9,600 nt of DNA. It comes from Verrucomicrobiota bacterium (GTDB taxonomy: Bacteria > Verrucomicrobiota > Verrucomicrobiia > Opitutales > UBA953). Both the position numbers and the translations under genes were made by a program. The stretch covers positions 1-9,600 of the forward strand of contig RFRI01000037.1 of the NCBI GenBank assembly GCA_009924535.1. The letters are read 5' to 3'. Position 1 is the stretch's first letter. The number at the start of each line of letters is the position of its first letter. The notes below the pieces were generated by a model that worked only from the letters and a program-made list of their open reading frames with translations, did no database searches and was not told where the DNA came from. Shown here one piece after another: positions 5,827 through 9,600 of this stretch.

Positions 5827-6626
5827 CTGTCGCTCGCGCTGATCTTGGTGAAGTCGATCTTGAAGGCCTTGCCGCCCGGCGGCTTGCCGCAGTTGCCGAT
5901 CCTTTCGCAGGCGCGCTTGACCAGATCGGCCATGTGCGTGTCGCCCGGTCGGACCACCCAGCCGGAAAAACTCGCGAAGCCGGAAGGGTCGATGGCGACC
6001 GTGACGCCGCAGGAACCCGCGGAGGCGATCGTGGCGCCCTCGGCCGCCAGCAGCTCGTTCCAAGCGGTCCGGAGACGGGCCTGGACTTCGCCCGCATAGA
6101 GCGCCTGCTCGGAAGCGGAGCCGCCTTCGCCGCCATTATCACCTGACCCAAAGCTGCGTCCCTTCTTGACGGAGACGCCACCGATGCCGCCGGTCTTGCC
6201 GGAGCCGGCCTTACCCCCCTTCTGCTTGTTGAAATCGTCGATCGAGATCTTGTTCGAGGCTTTGCCGCTCGGGCCGGTCTTACCCGAAGTCTTGGCCATC
6301 GTCTTCGGCGAACTCGCCGAGGATTCGGCGGACTGCTCGGCCTGCTCGCGCTCGCGGATGACCTTATCCGGGTCGAGCTTCTTAAGATGGATGATGGGGA
6401 CGCCGCTTTTCGAACCGGACTCGGAACCCTTGGCGACACCGGCGGCTTTGCCGATTTCGCCCGGACGCTTGCCGGGGTCGCCGTTCAGGACGACCAGCAT
6501 AGGATCGTGCGGCTCGATGCTTTCGCCGCCGTGACGCGACGCGTACCAGGAGAAGCCCACGATGACGCCAAGAATGCCGAGGTGCACCGCGACGGAACCG
6601 ATCCAACCTTTGCCTCCGCTCGACAT
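5823..6626 (-). CDS. TolA/TonB-like energy-transducing protein
   Basis: The probable periplasm-spanning partner of the ExbB/ExbD motor, carrying proton-motive energy to the outer membrane. Of 267 residues, the N-terminus has one signal-anchor helix (about 10-28). A low-complexity linker at about 50-175, rich in Gly, Ser and Lys, replaces the proline- or alanine-rich rods of typical TonB or TolA. Residues 177-262 form a TolA/TonB C-terminal domain: YAGEVQARLRTAW matches the TolA pattern YAGQIKSAI, then CGVTVAIDPSGFASF (from 206), a PGDTHMADLVKRAC segment, and KPPGG before a final KIDFTK strand. Cys206 lies where TolA has its first disulfide cysteine; Cys240 and Cys246 are candidates for its partner. 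It starts one base after the exbD stop. The C-terminus looks more like TolA than TonB, but without tolB or pal nearby I leave the symbol empty. Confidence 0.9.
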   Translation of the reverse strand: MSSGGKGWIGSVAVHLGILGVIVGFSWYASRHGGESIEPHDPMLVVLNGDPGKRPGEIGKAAGVAKGSESGSKSGVPIIHLKKLDPDKVIREREQAEQSAESSASSPKTMAKTSGKTGPSGKASNKISIDDFNKQKGGKAGSGKTGGIGGVSVKKGRSFGSGDNGGEGGSASEQALYAGEVQARLRTAWNELLAAEGATIASAGSCGVTVAIDPSGFASFSGWVVRPGDTHMADLVKRACERIGNCGKPPGGKAFKIDFTKISASDS

Positions 6627-6627
6627 C

Positions 6628-7053
6628 TCAGCGCGTCTCGGTGTCGAGTCCCGCCTTCGTCAGGCCCTTGGCCTTGGCCGCGGAGAGGACATCGATGATC
6701 TTCTGATAAGAAAGCACCCCGTCGCCGCGGATGCGGACGACCGGCTGTTCGGCTTCGGGCAAGGCGGCGATGGAGGCGAATTCGGCTTCCAGCTGGGCGA
6801 AGGTGACGGCGCGGGCGCCGATCGAATAGGCCCCGTTACGGTCGATGCTGACGATGCGGTACTGCACCTTCGTATCGGGCGTCTTGCCGGCGCCTTTCTC
6901 GGCCTTCGGCAGGTTGACCGCGGTCGTCTGTTCGAGCACCGGCGTGGCGATCATGAAGATGATCAGCAGCACGAAGCAAAGGTCGAGCATCGGCGTGACG
7001 TTCAGCTCGCTGATGACGTGGAGCCGGTTGGGCCTGGAGAAGGAGCGGGCCAT
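6628..7053 (-). CDS. ExbD/TolR-family biopolymer transport protein
   Basis: A 141-residue ExbD/TolR protein, the single-span stator-channel subunit that forms the proton path together with ExbB/TolQ. The cytoplasmic N-terminus leads into SELNVTPMLDLCFVLLIIFM (15-34). Asp24 is the conserved membrane aspartate needed for proton use (Asp25 in E. coli ExbD, Asp23 in TolR). A periplasmic domain follows, with RIVSIDRNGAYSI, PVVRIRGDGVLSYQKIIDVLSAAKAKGL and a short charged end. It lies six bases after exbB and one base before the TolA-like gene, so the three are one operon. ExbD and TolR cannot be told apart from sequence alone here. Confidence 0.95.
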   Translation of the reverse strand: MARSFSRPNRLHVISELNVTPMLDLCFVLLIIFMIATPVLEQTTAVNLPKAEKGAGKTPDTKVQYRIVSIDRNGAYSIGARAVTFAQLEAEFASIAALPEAEQPVVRIRGDGVLSYQKIIDVLSAAKAKGLTKAGLDTETR

Positions 7054-7059
7054 GCGGGC

Positions 7060-7911
7060 TTACTGCGCGTCTTCCCAACCCGGCAGGGCGGCGGGAGGTT
7101 CGGCGGCGACGGGTACCGGCGCGAGGGGGACGCCGGCGGGGACGGACGGAGCGGCGGCGCGCAGGAGTCGCTCGCGTTCCTGCGCGGCCTCGAAATTGCG
7201 GCGGGCTTCGCCTTCGAGCTCGAGCTCGACGCGATCGGCGAGCGAGCTCGCGAAATTCTCCAGCTCGGTCGTCATGATCTTCACCTGCGTGAGCAGGTAG
7301 TTGTAACCGAAGGTGGCGGGGATCGCGACGAGCAGGCCGAGCGTCGTCGTGACGAGGGCGCCGCAGACGCCGGGCGCGAGCTGCGCGATGCTGGCCTTCT
7401 CGGTCAGCGCTCCGAAGGTGACCATCACGCCCCACACGGTGCCAAGGAGGCCGAGGAACGGGCCGCCGGAGACGAGCGAGCTGAGCAGGACCATCTTGTC
7501 CTCATACTTCACCATCGTGCGAGCGACGCCGCGCTGCACGGCGTTCTCGACGTGGCCCATGCACAGCGTGACGTCGGACTGGCGGACGAGACGGCCCTTG
7601 TGGCGCTGCACGGCGGAGACGGCTTCGGCGACGAGGAATTCGTAAGGTCCGAGATTCGAGCCGCGGGGGAAGTTGAGGGCGACGACGGAAGGCTCGTCGC
7701 GCAGGCGGCGCTCGAACGCATGGTTGCGGCGGCGGAGCTCCTGGACGTCGGACCATTTGCCGATCATCGCGCCCCAGCCGATGAAGGAGCAGACGAGCAG
7801 GACGCCCGCGACGGCCATGCCGGCGGTGTCCATCTGCTGGAAATACCAGAACGCGCCCTTCGCCGAGTCAGCCAGCACGATCATGAGGACAGAAGAAAGC
7901 ATCGGTTTCAT
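7060..7911 (-). CDS. ExbB/TolQ-family (MotA/TolQ/ExbB) proton channel protein
   Basis: The three-span inner-membrane channel subunit of the Ton/Tol-type motor. Read from the ATG at 7911 it has 283 residues. Helix 1 is about 30-49, and a cytoplasmic loop with charged helices follows. Helix 2 contains GGPFLGLLGTVWGVMVTFGAL (149-169), and helix 3 LAPGVCGALVTTTLGLLVAIPATFGYNYL (178-206), the hallmark segments of the family. A tail from about 229 is first charged, then Ala/Pro-rich (253-278), and longer than in short ExbB proteins. A TTG at 7917 would add two residues; ATG is preferred. Upstream GAGGG is one of the few Shine-Dalgarno-like sites in the window, ten bases from the ATG. First gene of the exbB-exbD-tolA-like operon, divergent from the McsA-like gene. 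Confidence 0.95.
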   Translation of the reverse strand: MKPMLSSVLMIVLADSAKGAFWYFQQMDTAGMAVAGVLLVCSFIGWGAMIGKWSDVQELRRRNHAFERRLRDEPSVVALNFPRGSNLGPYEFLVAEAVSAVQRHKGRLVRQSDVTLCMGHVENAVQRGVARTMVKYEDKMVLLSSLVSGGPFLGLLGTVWGVMVTFGALTEKASIAQLAPGVCGALVTTTLGLLVAIPATFGYNYLLTQVKIMTTELENFASSLADRVELELEGEARRNFEAAQERERLLRAAAPSVPAGVPLAPVPVAAEPPAALPGWEDAQ

Positions 7912-7998
7912 AGGCAATCCGCCCTCGGCATGGCTTCAACCTGAAATGTTCGCCGTCGCACTTGAATCGGAAGCGGTTCGCGTGCACTGTGGGCGTGC

Positions 7999-8484
7999 TT
8001 GATTCCTCGTCCGCCATCCTGCCAGGGCTGCGTCCAGAACGCCGCCGTCTACTTCACCCTCGTCGCCGGGGGCAAGGCGGAGACCTATGCCTGCTGCCAA
8101 GGCTGCCCCTCCCTGCTCTCGGACTCTATCCTGCCCTCCCTCGCGCTCGGGCTGAAGCTGACCGTCCCGACCCCCGTCGGCCGGGGCAAGTGCCCCACCT
8201 GCGGCTTCCGGTGGGCCGACTTCGACCGGATCCACCGCCTCGGCTGCCCGACCTGCTATGAAGCCCATGCCCCGCAGGCCTTGGCTACCATCGCCCGTAT
8301 CCAGCCCGGTCTGGAACATCACGGCCGCCGGCCGCATGACGCCACCGCCGACCGCGAGGCCAAGCTGACCAAGGCCCGCGACCTGCTCAAGGTGGCAATG
8401 AAGGAAGAAGACTACGAGTCCGCCGCCGTCCTCCGCGACCAGATCGCCGAGCTCGAAGCCGGCCTACCGGGCGCCAAGCCCTGA
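7999..8484 (+). CDS. McsA-like zinc-finger and UVR-domain protein
   Basis: A 161-residue protein built like McsA, the zinc-binding partner that activates the protein-arginine kinase McsB in Gram-positive bacteria. Four Cys pairs are visible: CQGC (8-11), CCQGC (32-36), CPTC (65-68) and CPTC (83-86). The stretch KCPTCGFRWADFDRIHRLGC matches the McsA pattern CPKCGMTFQQFRKIGRFGC closely. The C-terminus is a UVR domain (about 125-155, LLKVAMKEEDYESAAVLRDQIAEL), the coiled hairpin also found in UvrB, UvrC and Clp partners. The likely start is TTG at 7999, giving MIPRPPSCQGC; I see no in-frame ATG before the first Cys pair. No mcsB or clpC is in the window, so the partner is unknown. It lies seven bases before surE, suggesting co-transcription. 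Confidence 0.88.
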   Translation: MIPRPPSCQGCVQNAAVYFTLVAGGKAETYACCQGCPSLLSDSILPSLALGLKLTVPTPVGRGKCPTCGFRWADFDRIHRLGCPTCYEAHAPQALATIARIQPGLEHHGRRPHDATADREAKLTKARDLLKVAMKEEDYESAAVLRDQIAELEAGLPGAKP

Positions 8485-8491
8485 CCTTAGG

Positions 8492-9259
8492 ATGAAGCCC
8501 TTAGCCCTGCTGACCAATGACGACGGCATCAACGCCGCCTTCCTCCATGCGCTGGTCGCCGCCTGCGTGGCCGAAGGCTTCGACGTCGTCGTCGCCGCCC
8601 CTTCGGGCGAACGCAGCTGGATCGGACGTGCCTTCAGCCGCCACCGCGAAGTCACCCTCGCCGACTACCCGAACCTCGGCCGCCAAGCCTGGTCCATCGA
8701 CGGCACTCCCTCCGACTGCGTCAACATCGCGCTCGGCCACCTCCTGCCCGTGAAGCCCGACGTAGTCCTCTCGGGCATCAACATCGGCTTCAACGCCACC
8801 ATGCCGCTCTGCCTGAGCTCGGGCACCCTCGCCGGGGCGACCGAAGGCACCGCCTGGGGCCTGCCGGCCGTGGCTTGCTCCCTCGACCTCGAGCAATCCC
8901 TCTTCGAACAGGTGCACCGGAACTCGTCGGCCTGCCCGCCGGCCCTCCGCCCGCACCTCGAGTCCGCCTGCCGCCACGCCGCACGCTTCGCCAAAGCACT
9001 CGTCGGCCAACCCAGCCGCGGCCTGCACGTGCATAGCCTTAACTACCCCGCGACCGTCACCGACGCCACCGCGATGGAACGCAGCACGCCGGCGCTGGTG
9101 CGTCACGGTTCCCTCTTCAAGCGTTCGGCTCAGGGCTTCTCGTTCGCCTGGAACGACGGTGAGAACCTCACGACCGACAAACAATCAGACCTCGCCGTGT
9201 TGGAGCGAGGTCTGATCAGTCACACGGTCTTCGACTTCGGCGGCACCGCGCCGCTCTGA
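8492..9259 (+). CDS. surE: 5'-nucleotidase SurE
   Basis: SurE is a metal-dependent nucleoside monophosphate phosphatase (also acting on short polyphosphate) linked to stationary-phase survival. The 255-residue length is typical. The N-terminus LALLTNDDG (4-12) gives metal ligands Asp10 and Asp11. Ser42 lies in APSGERSWIGRAFS (36-49), and Asn97 in VVLSGINIGFN (91-101), completing the metal site. GTPSDCVNIAL (71-81), SSGTLAGATEG and WGLPAVACS follow as in the family. The ATG at 8492 is seven bases after the McsA-like stop, so the two probably form an operon. The 3' end contains a perfect 12-bp inverted repeat (9184-9216), and the stop is six bases from the stop of the convergent membrane-protein gene. 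Confidence 0.97.
   Translation: MKPLALLTNDDGINAAFLHALVAACVAEGFDVVVAAPSGERSWIGRAFSRHREVTLADYPNLGRQAWSIDGTPSDCVNIALGHLLPVKPDVVLSGINIGFNATMPLCLSSGTLAGATEGTAWGLPAVACSLDLEQSLFEQVHRNSSACPPALRPHLESACRHAARFAKALVGQPSRGLHVHSLNYPATVTDATAMERSTPALVRHGSLFKRSAQGFSFAWNDGENLTTDKQSDLAVLERGLISHTVFDFGGTAPL
9184..9216. repeat. Perfect 12-bp inverted repeat inside the 3' end of surE
   Basis: Arms 9184-9195 (ATCAGACCTCGC) and 9205-9216 (GCGAGGTCTGAT) are perfect reverse complements around a nine-base loop, CGTGTTGGA. The RNA on either strand would fold into a stable hairpin. No T-run follows on either strand, and the repeat is translated as part of SurE (SDLAVLERGLIS), so it is not a standard terminator. I did not see either arm elsewhere in the window. 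Confidence 0.7.
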
Positions 9260-9265
9260 GCCGGC

Positions 9266-9600
9266 TTAGTGGCTGTGGCCGTGATCGTGGCCGTCGCCAT
9301 GATCATGATCGTGGTCGTGATGACCTTCACCCGCGAAGAGAACCGGCAGGAGCAGCACGAGGCCGCCGATGAAGGCGGGGGCGTAAGCGTTACGCAGGCC
9401 ATGGGCCGCAAGAAAAGGATAGAAGGCGACGTAGCTGGCGAAAGCCCAGGCGCCGAGGTGGTTGGTGAAGATCCAGAGGCCCTTGAGGCCGCCGTCGTTG
9501 GCGCGACGCTGGACGTAGACGGAAAGGAAACCGGAGAAGAAGATCGCCGAGAGGATCAGCAGGAAGGCGGCGAAGGGGGCCCATCCTTCGACGGCGTGGT
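9266..9600 (-). CDS. Membrane protein with histidine-rich C-terminal tail (partial)
   Basis: A minus-strand frame enters from the right edge and ends at TAA (9268-9266); the visible part is 110 residues without a methionine, so the start lies beyond 9600. Reading towards the C-terminus there are about three hydrophobic segments: one around WAPFAAFLLILSAIFFSGFL, one around LWIFTNHLGAWAFASYVAFY, and one around APAFIGGLVLLLPVLF. The last 19 residues hold nine histidines and five aspartates, with glycine and one serine: a typical divalent-metal-binding tail, as seen on some nickel, cobalt and zinc transporters and chaperones. I do not recognise the family. The stop is six bases from the surE stop. 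The opposite frame over the same stretch is also open but reads as an antisense shadow. Confidence 0.78.
   Translation of the reverse strand, partial: HAVEGWAPFAAFLLILSAIFFSGFLSVYVQRRANDGGLKGLWIFTNHLGAWAFASYVAFYPFLAAHGLRNAYAPAFIGGLVLLLPVLFAGEGHHDHDHDHGDGHDHGHSH

Noticed and set aside
7213..7230. CGAGCTCGAGCTCG palindrome in exbB
   Set aside because: It is explained by alternating Glu-Leu codons (ELELE) in the coding sequence.
6562..7944. Plus-strand open frame of 460 codons rich in Asp, Gly, Glu and Arg
   Set aside because: It is the antisense of exbB and exbD. Its composition is typical of a reverse-strand shadow in high-GC DNA.
7962..7990. TTGAAT-N17-CACTGT as a promoter for the McsA-like gene
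   Set aside because: Position and spacing fit, but the -10 box matches too poorly to list as a feature.

Overview
The window reads as an ordinary housekeeping stretch of a high-GC Gram-negative chromosome. Lipoprotein and Tat-type signals, an ExbB/ExbD/TolA-like envelope motor and a uridylylatable PII protein all point to a diderm bacterium. Near absence of Shine-Dalgarno sequences, some TTG starts and an McsA-like UVR protein in a diderm would suit Verrucomicrobiota or a relative, but that placement is an inference and needs a homology search. Nearly all of the sequence is coding. No gap exceeds 100 bases, and I see no RNA gene, insertion sequence, CRISPR array or phage gene.

Layout. (1) 1-1530, plus strand: the tail of an unidentified gene, then hemD (uroporphyrinogen-III synthase) overlapping trpF (phosphoribosylanthranilate isomerase) by an ATGA. 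(2) 1531-2012: glnB (PII) with its own near-consensus sigma-54 promoter and a strong intrinsic terminator. (3) 2016-4271: a minus-strand Tat-exported cupin, divergent from an OppA-like peptide-binding lipoprotein. (4) 4309-5816, plus strand: a small secreted protein of unknown function, an HPP-family membrane protein and a RidA-family protein. (5) 5823-7911, minus strand: exbB, exbD and a TolA/TonB-like gene, tightly packed as one operon. (6) 7999-9259, plus strand: an McsA-like zinc-finger/UVR protein followed by surE. (7) 9266-9600, minus strand: the C-terminal part of a membrane protein with a histidine-rich tail.

The genes do not form one pathway. The clear functional units are hemD-trpF (tetrapyrrole and tryptophan synthesis), sigma-54-controlled glnB (nitrogen sensing), the ExbB-ExbD-TolA motor, and perhaps McsA-like-surE (stress or stationary phase).

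I do not see an undescribed multi-gene system. The items most worth a second look are regulatory or structural: the sigma-54 promoter, several promoters so close to start codons that transcripts would be leaderless, two convergent gene pairs with the same six-base stop-to-stop spacer, a perfect 12-bp inverted repeat inside the 3' end of surE, and the histidine-rich membrane protein at the right edge.
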